Counted from the first letter of the stretch, positions 18,536 to 26,100 are shown. The stretch is DNA of 64,000 nucleotides from Chelatococcus sp. (GCA_003248805.1 QFQY01000016.1:1-64000); one strand, 5' to 3'. Notes: generated by a model not told the origin, from the letters alone. Translations and numbers: made by a program.

Positions 18536-19617
18536 GACTCCAGCACGAGTTCGTCGGCCCCCAGCGGCGCGAAATAGGCGGCGATGGCAGCGGGATCGAC
18601 GGCATCGAGCGTCGCCGGCCGCCAGCGCGGCGACTGGTCCTTGTCGATCACGACGGCGCGGACGCCTTCGTAGAAGTCATGGCCGCGGGCGATGCGGGAG
18701 ACGATCCTGTATTCGGTGCGCATCGCCTCGGCGAAGTCGAGGCCGGCGCCGCGTCGCATCTGCTCGAAGGCGATGGCGACGCTGGTCGGCGATTTCACGG
18801 CGAGGGTCTGGAGCGCCTTGGCGGCAAAGGCGCTTCCGCCCGCCTCGGCCGCCTCGAGGCGACCGATGATGGCGGGCAGGCCGCTCGCGCCGAAACATTC
18901 GGCGATGGTGATCCGCTCGGGCGCGAGCGGGCCCGGGCCCGGATCACGGGCGAAACCGGCCAGAATCGTATCGAGATCGCCGGGCCCCGTCAGCGCTTCG
19001 GCGAGCTCGGCCATGCGCGCGCTCGGCACGGCATGGGTGACGAGGCCGAAGGCGAGCGCATCGGCGGCCCCGATCCTGTCGCCCGTCAGAGCGAGATAGA
19101 TTCCAGCCGCGCCGGGCAGGCGCGGCAGCGCGTAGGTCGCGCCGACATCCGGGAAGAAGCCGATGCCGACCTCGGGCATGGCGAAGAGATAGCGGTCCCC
19201 GACGACGCGATGGCTGCCATGCAGGGAGATGCCCACGCCTCCGCCCATGACGATGCCGTCGATCAGCGAGACATAGGGCTTCGGATACGCCTCGATGACG
19301 GCGTTGAGGACATATTCCTCGCCCCAGAAGGCGAGCATCTCGTCGTACCGGCCGGCGCGGCCGAGATCGTGCAGCGAGCGGATGTCGCCACCGGCGCAGA
19401 AGGCCTTTTCGCTCGCGCTGGTGACTACCACGCGCGTGACGCGAGGGTCGTGGCGCCAGGCCTCCAGGGCGCGGGCGAGTTCGCGGACCATGCCGAGGCT
19501 GAGCGCATTCAGCGCCTTCGGCCGGTTGAGCAGCACGACGCCGGCGGTGCCGCGCACCTCGCAGATGATCTCGGCGTCCTGAGACACGGCCTCCTGAGAT
19601 GCGACGTCCTGGGACAT
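18532..19617 (-). CDS. Enoyl-CoA hydratase/isomerase family protein, probable 3-hydroxyisobutyryl-CoA hydrolase
   Basis: A 361-aa crotonase-fold enzyme, longer than ordinary enoyl-CoA hydratases and fitting 3-hydroxyisobutyryl-CoA hydrolase of valine breakdown. It has LLNRPKALNALSLGMV near residue 30, FCAGGDIRSLHDLG near residue 70, MGGGVGISLHGSHRV near residue 125 and MPEVGIGFFPDVGATY near residue 150, where the Glu and Asp are the expected catalytic residues. ATG 19617 has GGAGAAGG upstream; a TTG two codons earlier is also in frame. No other valine catabolism genes lie nearby. Confidence 0.88.
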   Translation of the reverse strand: MSQDVASQEAVSQDAEIICEVRGTAGVVLLNRPKALNALSLGMVRELARALEAWRHDPRVTRVVVTSASEKAFCAGGDIRSLHDLGRAGRYDEMLAFWGEEYVLNAVIEAYPKPYVSLIDGIVMGGGVGISLHGSHRVVGDRYLFAMPEVGIGFFPDVGATYALPRLPGAAGIYLALTGDRIGAADALAFGLVTHAVPSARMAELAEALTGPGDLDTILAGFARDPGPGPLAPERITIAECFGASGLPAIIGRLEAAEAGGSAFAAKALQTLAVKSPTSVAIAFEQMRRGAGLDFAEAMRTEYRIVSRIARGHDFYEGVRAVVIDKDQSPRWRPATLDAVDPAAIAAYFAPLGADELVLES

Positions 19618-19834
19618 GGGCAAGCCTTCTCCGGGGAGCGGGAGGCCGGTTCTCGTCCGCCCGCACGGCCGTTGTCAACGCGCGAAGCTGCACGATGGAA
19701 GCAGCCATTGCGACCATGCGCCTCGACCTGCCCGCTATCTTGGAATTGTTCCGATGTGCTAGACCGCCCGCAGAAAAGCCCGGTCCCGCGGCGCTGCGGG
19801 CCGCATCCGCCGCTCACAGCACGAGGGACTTTCG

Positions 19835-20902
19835 ATGGATTCCGGCACCGTGCGGCCATTGGCCGGCCCGACGGCACGCAACACGGAGCGACAGGACGAC
19901 GCGCCCGCGTCCTCCCTCGGCCTCGTGCGCCGCATGCGCCGCAACCGCAAGGCGGAATGGTCGCGCCGGCTCGTCCGGGAAACGCGTCTCACGGCCGACG
20001 ACCTGATCTGGCCGATCTTCCTGATCGATTCGCCGGAGGCGCGCACGCCCGTCGCCTGGATGCCGGGCGTCGACCGGCTGAACATCGAGGAGGCGGTGCG
20101 GCAGAGCGCCCATGCCGCCTCGCTCGGCATTCCCGCGATCGCCCCCTTCCCGTTCGTCGAGAAGGCACTGCGCGATCCGATCGGCTCGGAGGCCTTGAAC
20201 GCCCGCAACCTGATGTGCCGGGCCGTGCGCGCCATCAAGGCCGAGGTGCCGCAGATCGGGATCATCTGCGACGCGGCGCTCGACCCCTATACCTCGCACG
20301 GCCATGACGGCGTGATGGACGGAGATCGCATCCTCAACGACGCCAGCGTCGCGATCCTGGTCCAGCAGGCGCTCGCGCTCGCCGATGCCGGGGCCGACGT
20401 CATCGCCCCCTCGGACATGATGGACGGGCGGGTCGGCGCGATCCGTGCCGCGCTCGACGACCAGGGCCACGAGGACGTGCAGATCATGGCCTATGCGGCG
20501 AAATACGCCTCGGCCTTCTACGGCCCGTTCCGCGACGCGATCGGCACCAACGCGACGCTGATCGGCGACAAGCGAACCTACCAGATGGACCCGGCCAATA
20601 CGGACGAGGCCATCGCCGAGGTCGCGCTCGACCTCGAAGAGGGCGCCGACATGGTGATGATCAAGCCCGGCCTGCCCTATCTCGACGTGGTGGCGCGGGT
20701 GAAGGAGCATTTCCGCGTGCCGACCTTCGCCTATCAGGTGTCGGGGGAGTACGCGATGATCGCGGCGGCGGCCGGCAATGGCTGGCTCGACGGCGACAAG
20801 GCCATGATGGAGAGCCTGCTCGCCTTCAAGCGTGCGGGCGCCGACGGCGTGCTGACCTATTTCGCGCCGAGAGTCGCAGAGAAGCTCAAGGCGGCTATCT
20901 AG
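19835..20902 (+). CDS. hemB: Delta-aminolevulinic acid dehydratase (porphobilinogen synthase)
   Basis: HemB joins two 5-aminolevulinate molecules into porphobilinogen for haem and vitamin B12 synthesis. The 355-aa protein has RLTADDLIWPIFLID near residue 52, the metal-region variant DAALDPYTSHGHDGV near residue 150 and two active-site Lys regions: MAYAAKYASAFYGPF near residue 220 and MIKPGLPYLD near residue 270. DAALDPYTSHGHDGV has Asp/Ala in place of some zinc-binding Cys residues, as in Mg2+-dependent alphaproteobacterial enzymes. The gene stands alone. Confidence 0.96.
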   Translation: MDSGTVRPLAGPTARNTERQDDAPASSLGLVRRMRRNRKAEWSRRLVRETRLTADDLIWPIFLIDSPEARTPVAWMPGVDRLNIEEAVRQSAHAASLGIPAIAPFPFVEKALRDPIGSEALNARNLMCRAVRAIKAEVPQIGIICDAALDPYTSHGHDGVMDGDRILNDASVAILVQQALALADAGADVIAPSDMMDGRVGAIRAALDDQGHEDVQIMAYAAKYASAFYGPFRDAIGTNATLIGDKRTYQMDPANTDEAIAEVALDLEEGADMVMIKPGLPYLDVVARVKEHFRVPTFAYQVSGEYAMIAAAAGNGWLDGDKAMMESLLAFKRAGADGVLTYFAPRVAEKLKAAI

Positions 20903-20939
20903 GCTGTGAACCTATAAGGCCCCTCGGCGCGAGGGCGGC

Positions 20940-21224
20940 CTACTTCGTAAACTCCAGCACGGTCACTTCGCCGCTCCCAGGATCAACGCTGACACGATAA
21001 CAGCTCCATGTATTTGCGGTGAGTGCTCGACCGTTCCACTGCATGCGGGTGAAGCAGTCCTGCATGCCGTTGGTAGGCGGCGATGCCTTCCAGAGGATGT
21101 TGCCCTCTACATCGATCCGCATGAGGTTCCGACCGTCCTTCACCTCTTCCGCCATCCAATCGTAAAGCACGATGCTTCCTGCCTGATCAGCAAGATCAAC
21201 ACGGTCGATTATCTGCCCTGACAT
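20940..21224 (-). CDS. Orphan hypothetical protein next to the IS element
   Basis: A 94-aa soluble protein that I do not recognise. From ATG 21224 it begins MSGQIIDRVDLADQAGS and is rich in beta-type segments (NLMRIDVEGNILWKASP, then WSCYRVSVDPGSGEVTVLEF), suggesting a small all-beta fold. No signal peptide or membrane segment is seen. The frame is open to 21284, but the extra residues are basic and probably not translated. Its codons are noticeably less GC-biased at the third position than the neighbours, and it lies between hemB and a transposase, which suggests acquired DNA. Confidence 0.6.
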   Translation of the reverse strand: MSGQIIDRVDLADQAGSIVLYDWMAEEVKDGRNLMRIDVEGNILWKASPPTNGMQDCFTRMQWNGRALTANTWSCYRVSVDPGSGEVTVLEFTK

Positions 21225-21302
21225 CTGCGCCTCTGACTTCGATGGCATCGACAAGAAGATGGCAGGCTTTCGCCGCACCAACAAATCTGATTCAGCGTTG
21301 GC

Positions 21303-21722
21303 ATGAGCCGATATGACCTGACCGACTTCGAATGGCGCGTGATCGAGCCGCTGTTGCCCAACAAACCGCGCGGCGTCCCGCGCGTTGATGACCGCCGCGT
21401 GCTGAACGGCATCTTCTGGGTCCTACGCTCCGGCGCGCCGTGGCGCGACCTGCCGGAGCGATATGGTCCGCGCACCACCTGCTACAACCGGTTCGTGCGG
21501 TGGCGGAAGGCAGGCGTATGGGACCGACTGATGGACGCCATCACCATCGCGCACGACGGCGACATCCAGATGATCGACAGTACCTCCGTTCGGGCCCACC
21601 AGCAGGCTGCGACGGCAAAAAGGGGGGTGCAGATCACTGTCTCGGTCGATCACGCGGCGGGCTCACGACCAAGATTCACGTCGTCGTCGACGCGCAGGGC
21701 CTCCCGATCCGGCTCGGCCTGA
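21303..21722 (+). CDS. Transposase, first frame (OrfA, IS5 family)
   Basis: The 139-aa frame begins MSRYDLTDFEWRVIEPLLP, the standard N-terminus of IS427-type transposases (DUF4096 region), and includes GIFWVLRSGAPWRDLPERYG and the first catalytic Asp in MIDSTSVRAHQ. After the homopolymer run AAAAAGGGGGG at 21617-21627 this frame loses family similarity and the downstream part of the transposase continues in the -1 frame. A ribosomal or polymerase slip there would give the full-length OrfAB protein. Confidence 0.85.
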   Translation: MSRYDLTDFEWRVIEPLLPNKPRGVPRVDDRRVLNGIFWVLRSGAPWRDLPERYGPRTTCYNRFVRWRKAGVWDRLMDAITIAHDGDIQMIDSTSVRAHQQAATAKRGVQITVSVDHAAGSRPRFTSSSTRRASRSGSA

Positions 21723-22069
21723 CCGCTGGCCAGGCGCACGACGGGCAGATGGCTGACACGCTGCTCGACCACCTCGGTCCGCATACCATCGTGCTGGCCG
21801 ACAAGGCCTATGACGCCGACCGCATCCGCGAGCTGATCCAGAAGCAGGGAGCCACGCCCAACATCCCGCCGAAGAGCAACCGCAAATGGAAGCCGTGCTT
21901 CAGCAAGCGCCTCTATCGCGAGCGCAATCTGATCGAGCGGTTCTTCTCGAAGCTCAAGCACTTCCGCCGCGTCGCCACGCGCTATGACAAGCTGGCCGCA
22001 AACTTCCTCGCCATGATCCAGCTCGGCTCAATGCGGCTATGGCTGCGAGCTTATGAGTCTACGGCCTAG
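21616..22069 (+). CDS. Transposase, second frame (OrfB, IS5 family, DDE domain)
   Basis: This frame carries the catalytic DDE half of the transposase: GRSRGGLTTKIHVVVDAQG, then VLADKAYDADRIRE with the second Asp, and RLYRERNLIERFFSKLKHFR with the final Glu, ending RLWLRAYESTA. It has no obvious start of its own within the family-like part (the frame opens at 21440 but upstream residues are shadow sequence), so it is probably made only as a frameshift fusion with OrfA. The start given is the approximate slip site. Confidence 0.82.
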
Positions 22070-22168
22070 CTTTTTCGAGCAGTCGATCCTTTCCAGCTTT
22101 TTGCAACGGCAGACCCCGCATGCTTGGGCTCGACCACGCGCAAGCATTGTCACGCATCATCTGCACAT

Positions 22169-22203
22169 GAACGCGAGCGAACATTCCTGTTCACCCTGCG
22201 TTG
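22169..22203 (+). promoter_or_regulatory. Phased GAAC/GTTC half-sites upstream of the GYG-repeat gene
   Basis: GAAC at 22169 and 22179 and GTTC at 22189 are spaced exactly 10 bases apart, and GTTG follows at 22200. The pair GAACA-TTCC-TGTTC (22179-22192) is a perfect 5-bp palindrome, and GTTCACCCTGCGTTG differs by one base from the alphaproteobacterial LexA pattern GTTC-N7-GTTC. A regulator site is plausible; which protein binds is not known. Confidence 0.35.
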
Positions 22204-22248
22204 ACGTCTGATCGGGTCTGATGGCGCGAACGAACAAGGGAATTCGCA

Positions 22249-22587
22249 ATGCACAAGCTAGTGGTCATCGCTGTCCTCGCCGCGGGAACCGCCCTGACGG
22301 CGCCGGCCCGCGCCTCGGAGGCGCTGCCAGCTTCGCTCGCAGAGCGCCTCGACGGGCAGCCGGCGGAGTTCACCATGTCGGCGGCGAAGGAGCGGCGTCT
22401 CATGATCATGCAGGAGACCATGCGGCAGCAGCAGTATGGGCGCCGCGGCGGGTACGGCAGGGGTCCCGGCTATGGCCCCGGCCCCGGCTACGGACGGGGT
22501 CCGGGCTATGGGCCGCGTCCCGGATACGGGCCTCCCGGCTATGGCCCGCGCCCTTACGGGCCGCCTCCGGGCTATTATCGCTATTGA
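22249..22587 (+). CDS. Secreted Gly/Tyr/Pro-rich repeat protein
   Basis: A 112-aa exported protein of unknown function. It has a signal peptide (MHKLVVIAVLAAGTALTAPA) with likely cleavage after Ala22, a charged helical stretch (residues 25-62, MSAAKERRLMIMQETMRQQQ) and a 48-residue tail made of about seven GYG(R/P)xP units ending GYYRY. Low-complexity Gly-Tyr-Pro tails occur in envelope-associated or adhesive proteins, but no family is recognised. AAGGGAATTCGCA precedes the ATG. It lies directly downstream of the IS element and upstream of a palindromic terminator. Confidence 0.75.
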   Translation: MHKLVVIAVLAAGTALTAPARASEALPASLAERLDGQPAEFTMSAAKERRLMIMQETMRQQQYGRRGGYGRGPGYGPGPGYGRGPGYGPRPGYGPPGYGPRPYGPPPGYYRY

Positions 22588-22624
22588 GGTAGGGACCGCG
22601 CTCGACAAGCGCACCGTCCCAGAT

Positions 22625-22648
22625 GCGGAGGGCCGATCGGCCCTCCGC
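22625..22648 (+). terminator. Palindrome after the GYG-repeat gene, probable terminator
   Basis: A perfect 24-base palindrome, GCGGAGGGCC-GATC-GGCCCTCCGC, lies 38 bases after the stop codon and is followed by TCGTCTTTCG, a weak T-rich tail. It also lies just beyond the stop of the small minus-strand ORF at 22667 and could serve both. Confidence 0.65.
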
Positions 22649-22666
22649 TCGTCTTTCGGGAGCCGG

Positions 22667-22795
22667 TCAGCTCCAGAAACCCTCTTGGTAGTCGCGAGGC
22701 GAGAACGCTTCGGCGTCCTCCTGCCGTGTCTCGCGCTCCTGCTCCGGCTCGCGCTCGCTCTCGGGCGCAGATTCGGACTCCTGCCGTTCCAGCAT
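22667..22795 (-). CDS. Small acidic ORF (42 codons) with near-perfect Shine-Dalgarno
   Basis: The minus strand has AAAGGAGGT ending three bases before ATG 22795, the strongest ribosome binding site in this part of the window. The 42-aa product starts MLERQESESAPESE and is dominated by Glu, Arg and Gln (about 14 Glu), with an aromatic C-terminus ending DYQEGFWS. It is too short for routine gene calling. The composition suggests a disordered acidic peptide. No similarity is recognised. It is convergent with the GYG-repeat gene, and the shared palindrome at 22625-22648 would end its transcript. Confidence 0.6.
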   Translation of the reverse strand: MLERQESESAPESEREPEQERETRQEDAEAFSPRDYQEGFWS

Positions 22796-22830
22796 GGGAC
22801 CTCCTTTCAGATTGTGGGGAAGGGTCGCCT

Positions 22831-22941
22831 TCAGGCCCGCTGGACATAGGCCTCATTGTTGCACCGCACAAGACGAGCCGCACCCGGGCAGCCATGCATG
22901 ACGAGGCCCCGCAGCCAGGCCTGCGGGCGATACCGCTGCAT
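22831..22941 (-). CDS. Possible 36-codon ORF upstream of the acidic ORF
   Basis: An ATG at 22941 opens a 36-codon frame ending CNNEAYVQRA, 35 bases upstream of the acidic ORF on the same strand. The codons give a basic, Cys-containing peptide (MQRYRPQAWLRGLVMHG start). The ribosome binding site is weak (AGAGCAG). It could be a leader peptide for the downstream ORF or chance; the call is tentative. Confidence 0.25.
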   Translation of the reverse strand: MQRYRPQAWLRGLVMHGCPGAARLVRCNNEAYVQRA

Positions 22942-22968
22942 GGCGAACTGCTCTAGCCTTGACGTCGC

Positions 22969-24312
22969 ATGCGCTGCGCTCGTCTTCCGATTCTGTCCGC
23001 CCTCGGGCTCGCCGGCCTCCTCGCCGGCTGCGGAGTCGGCTTCGACAGCGACCAGACGCGGCTCTGCCGGCAGGCGATCCCGCCGCTGAACCCGCCCGAC
23101 GCGAAGATCGCCATCGAGCGGAGCATGACCGGGCCGCGCGACGACGTGCTGCGGCTGATCTATCGCAGCGAAACGGCCTCGGGGGCGCGCCGGCGCGCCA
23201 TCGACTGCCTGTTCGACCGGGAGGGACAGGGCATGCAGCGGGGCGCGCTGATCGGCATCGCCTCCGACGGGCAGCCCATGGGCGACGCCAGCTTCTACAT
23301 GTTGCGGCGCTTCTATCTCGAGAACCGCGCCGAGCCTCCTCCCGACCCCGGCATCAGCCCCGGCGAGGGCCTGCCGGAGCTGCCCTTCGGCCTGGCCTAC
23401 GGGCTGCAGCAGGGGCTGGCCGCCCTGCCCTCTGCGGCCGTCTATTCGCTGCTGGCCTGCGCCTATGCGCTGATCTACGGGCTCACCGGGCGGATCATCC
23501 TGTGCTTCGGCGAGTTTGCGGCGCTGGGGGCGCTCGCGGCGGTGGTGGGCGTCGCGGTGACGTTGTCGCTCGCGGTGGCGACGCCGGCTTCGGGCCTTCT
23601 CGTCGCGCTCGCCGTGGCGCTTCCTGTCGCGGCCTTTCACGGCTTCGCGATGGGGCGCTTCGTCCTGCGCCCTCTCGCCCGGGCCTCCGGGCAGCAGGTC
23701 CTGATCGCTACGATCGGGCTCGCGATCGCTCTCTCGGAGTATCTGCGCCTGATGCAGGGGCCGCAATTGCGCTGGCTGCCGCCGGTGTTCAACGAACCGT
23801 GGCCGCTCGCGCATGCGCAGAGCTTCCTCGTCACCGCCACGCCGCTGTCCCTGGCGCTGACCGGGCTCGGCCTGAGCGTCACGGGGGCGCTCGTGCTGAT
23901 GATCCGGCGCAGCGCCTATGGCCGCGCCTGGCGGGCCGTCTCGGACGATCCGCGCACGGCGGCATTGTTCGGCGTCGAGGCGCGGCGCGTCCACGATATC
24001 GCGCTGGTCATCGCCTGCGCGGCCTGCGGGCTCGCCGGCGTGATCGTCACCGCGATCCAGGGCGGGATGGGCTTCGCAGGCGGGTTCTCGCTCGGCCTCA
24101 AGGCTCTGGTCGCGGCCATCCTCGGCGGGATAGGCTCGGTCGGCGGGGCGGCGCTGGGCGGCCTCTCGATCGCGCTGTTCGAGGCGCTCTGGTCGGCGAG
24201 CATGCCTCTGGAGCAGCGGGACATCGCGGTCTATGCGCTGCTCGCCGCGGTGCTGATCCTGCGTCCGGGCGGTTTTTTCGGCGAGCGCGCGCTGGCGCCG
24301 CGCCAAGTCTAG
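22969..24312 (+). CDS. LivH-type branched-chain amino acid ABC permease with lipoprotein-like N-terminal extension
   Basis: A 447-aa membrane protein. Residues about 150-440 match LivH-type permeases: ACAYALIYGLTGRI, then RPLARASGQQVLIATIGLAI, and the coupling region AVSDDPRTAALFGVEARRV followed by GGIGSVGGAALGGL. The first 21 residues form a signal with the lipobox-like LAGLLAGC, followed by an unusual 110-residue hydrophilic domain with Cys residues (RLCRQAIPPLNPPD, AIDCLFDREG). No LivM, ATPase or binding protein is next to it. The start has no clear ribosome binding site. Substrate unknown; ilvA follows by 18 bp. Confidence 0.8.
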   Translation: MRCARLPILSALGLAGLLAGCGVGFDSDQTRLCRQAIPPLNPPDAKIAIERSMTGPRDDVLRLIYRSETASGARRRAIDCLFDREGQGMQRGALIGIASDGQPMGDASFYMLRRFYLENRAEPPPDPGISPGEGLPELPFGLAYGLQQGLAALPSAAVYSLLACAYALIYGLTGRIILCFGEFAALGALAAVVGVAVTLSLAVATPASGLLVALAVALPVAAFHGFAMGRFVLRPLARASGQQVLIATIGLAIALSEYLRLMQGPQLRWLPPVFNEPWPLAHAQSFLVTATPLSLALTGLGLSVTGALVLMIRRSAYGRAWRAVSDDPRTAALFGVEARRVHDIALVIACAACGLAGVIVTAIQGGMGFAGGFSLGLKALVAAILGGIGSVGGAALGGLSIALFEALWSASMPLEQRDIAVYALLAAVLILRPGGFFGERALAPRQV

Positions 24313-24330
24313 GATAAGAGCACACGGACC

Positions 24331-25575
24331 ATGCACGAGCCTTTCGCTATCACGCCGGACGATATCGACGAGGCGGCCCGACGCATCGCGGGCCATGTCC
24401 TGCGCACGCCGCTGGTCGCGGCGCCGCGTCTCTCGGAACTGACCGGCGCCACGGTTCTGGTGAAATACGAGAACATGCAGGCCACCGCCTCCTTCAAGGA
24501 GCGTGGCGCGGTCAACAAGCTGCTGACGCTTTCGGCCGAGGAGGCGGCGCATGGCGTCATCGCCATGTCGGCGGGCAACCACGCCCAGGCGGTCGCCTAT
24601 CATGCCCGGCGCTTCGGCATCCCCGCCACCATCGTGATGCCGGAACCGACGCCGCTGGTGAAGGTGGAGAACACCCGCGCCCACGGCGCCGATGTCGTGC
24701 TGCATGGCGAGACGCTCTACGAGGCCGCCGCGCATGCCCGCCATCTCGCGGGCGAGCGGGAACTCGTCTTCGTCCACCCCTATGACGACGCGGCGGTGAT
24801 GGCCGGACAGGGCACCGTCGCCCATGAGATGCTGGAGGAGGATCCGGATCTCGACGTGCTGGTGCTGCCGCTCGGCGGCGGCGGGCTGATGGCCGGCAAT
24901 GCGGTGGCGGCCAAGGCGCTGAAGCCGGGCATCGAGCTCATCGGCGTCGAGGCCGCGCTCTATCCCTCCTTCTTCAACGCGGTGAACGCCGAGGACAGGC
25001 CGATCGGCGGCGCGACGCTGGCCGAGGGCATCGCGGTCAAGACCGTCGGCGTCAAGACGCTGCCGATCGTCTCCAGCCTCGTCGCCGATATCGTCCTGGT
25101 CGAGGAGCAGGCGATCGAGCATGCGGTGAACGCCTTCGCCTGCCTGCAGCACAGCCTGGCCGAGGGGGCGGGCGCGGCCGGGCTCGCCGCGCTGCTGAAG
25201 GAGCCCGGCCGGTTCGCCGGGCGCAAGGTCGGTCTCGTGCTGACCGGCGGCAACATCGACACGCGCCTGCTCGCCGCGATCATGGTGCGCGAGCTGGAGC
25301 GCGAGGACCGGATCGTCGCCTTCCGCCTGACGACCAGCGACAGGCCGGGCCTGCTCGGCCGCGTCGCGAGCCTGCTCGGGAGCGAGGGCGCCAACATCCT
25401 CGAGGTCAGCCATGGCCGCCTTTTCCTGGACGTGCCGGCCAAGGGCGTCTCGCTCGACGTCACCGTCGAGACGCGTGGCGGGGACCATGCACGCGCGATC
25501 GAGGCTATGCTGCGGGACAGCGGCTTCTCGCCGCTGCGCATCCTGCCCCGGGGACTTGCAGAACCGGGGCAGTGA
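24331..25575 (+). CDS. Threonine ammonia-lyase (catabolic type, with ACT domain)
   Basis: A 414-aa PLP enzyme that deaminates threonine to 2-oxobutyrate. Motifs: KYENMQATASFKERGAVNKL near residue 50 (PLP Lys in SFKERG), SAGNHAQAVAYHARR near residue 83, and the phosphate loop PLGGGGLMAGNAV near residue 182. From about residue 330 there is an ACT domain (TTSDRPGLLGRVASLL). This architecture is that of the shorter TdcB/IlvA form. It may feed isoleucine synthesis or energy metabolism. It follows the LivH-like permease by 18 bp, so they may be co-transcribed. Confidence 0.93.
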   Translation: MHEPFAITPDDIDEAARRIAGHVLRTPLVAAPRLSELTGATVLVKYENMQATASFKERGAVNKLLTLSAEEAAHGVIAMSAGNHAQAVAYHARRFGIPATIVMPEPTPLVKVENTRAHGADVVLHGETLYEAAAHARHLAGERELVFVHPYDDAAVMAGQGTVAHEMLEEDPDLDVLVLPLGGGGLMAGNAVAAKALKPGIELIGVEAALYPSFFNAVNAEDRPIGGATLAEGIAVKTVGVKTLPIVSSLVADIVLVEEQAIEHAVNAFACLQHSLAEGAGAAGLAALLKEPGRFAGRKVGLVLTGGNIDTRLLAAIMVRELEREDRIVAFRLTTSDRPGLLGRVASLLGSEGANILEVSHGRLFLDVPAKGVSLDVTVETRGGDHARAIEAMLRDSGFSPLRILPRGLAEPGQ

Positions 25576-25626
25576 CCAAACATTGCTCGCGTGAAGGCAC
25601 GACGATCGTGCCCAAGAGGTAAGGCC

Positions 25627-26100
25627 ATGAGCGACCTGCGCTACGACCGCCCGCCGGTGGTCCCCATCGACGACCGTCCGATCCAGGACGTGCGCGGGGT
25701 TCTGGGCGCGCGTCTCTTCGCCTGGCTGGGCGACATCGTCATCCTGTTCTTCCTCGGCTGGCTCGTGGTGCTGCTGCTGGTGGTGCTCGGCATCGTCACC
25801 TTCGGCGCAACCTGGTTCCTGCTGCCGCTCGCGACGATCGGCACGGCGCTCGGATACGCGGCGATCACCATCGGCGGGCCCAAGCAGGCGACCTTCGGGA
25901 TGCGCATGGCGGGCTTGAAGGTGGAGACCGCCTATGGCGGACGCCCGGACGGTCTGGCCGCCGCCGTCCACGCCTTGCTGTTCTATGTCGCCGCCGGCAC
26001 GGTGGGCCTCTGGCTGGTCGACATCGCCTTCGGCGTGCTGCGCGCCGACCGCCGCTTCGGCCACGACCTGCTGACGGGGCTCATCGTCGTCAGGGCGTGA
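25627..26100 (+). CDS. RDD family membrane protein
   Basis: A 157-aa protein with the RDD-domain layout: the family's acidic/basic N-terminal stretch (LGARLFAWLGDIVILF), three hydrophobic segments, and the loop KQATFGMRMAGLKV between helices 2 and 3. The conserved Arg and Asp in the first helix are replaced in part (ARLFAWLGD keeps Arg and Asp). RDD proteins have been linked to Na+/H+ exchange in a few species, but the function here is open. AGAGGTAAGGCC precedes ATG 25627, so the upstream start at 25591 was rejected. Confidence 0.85.
   Translation: MSDLRYDRPPVVPIDDRPIQDVRGVLGARLFAWLGDIVILFFLGWLVVLLLVVLGIVTFGATWFLLPLATIGTALGYAAITIGGPKQATFGMRMAGLKVETAYGGRPDGLAAAVHALLFYVAAGTVGLWLVDIAFGVLRADRRFGHDLLTGLIVVRA

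Larger units (their letters stand above)
21303..22069 (+). mobile_element. IS5-family (IS427-like) insertion sequence, ends not resolved
   Basis: The two overlapping frames encode a complete DDE transposase of the IS5/IS427 type. I could not find matching terminal inverted repeats or a target duplication: the right side (about 22070-22125) has a TTTTTGCAACGGCAGAC-like end, but no counterpart is visible before 21303. The coordinates given are therefore those of the coding part, and the element may extend some 40-70 bases on each side or lack its left end. Confidence 0.85.

Noticed and set aside
22831..26064. A 1077-codon minus-strand frame through the LivH gene, ilvA and the RDD gene.
   Set aside because: High Arg/Asp/Gln content and lack of any family pattern; the plus-strand genes have clear motifs.
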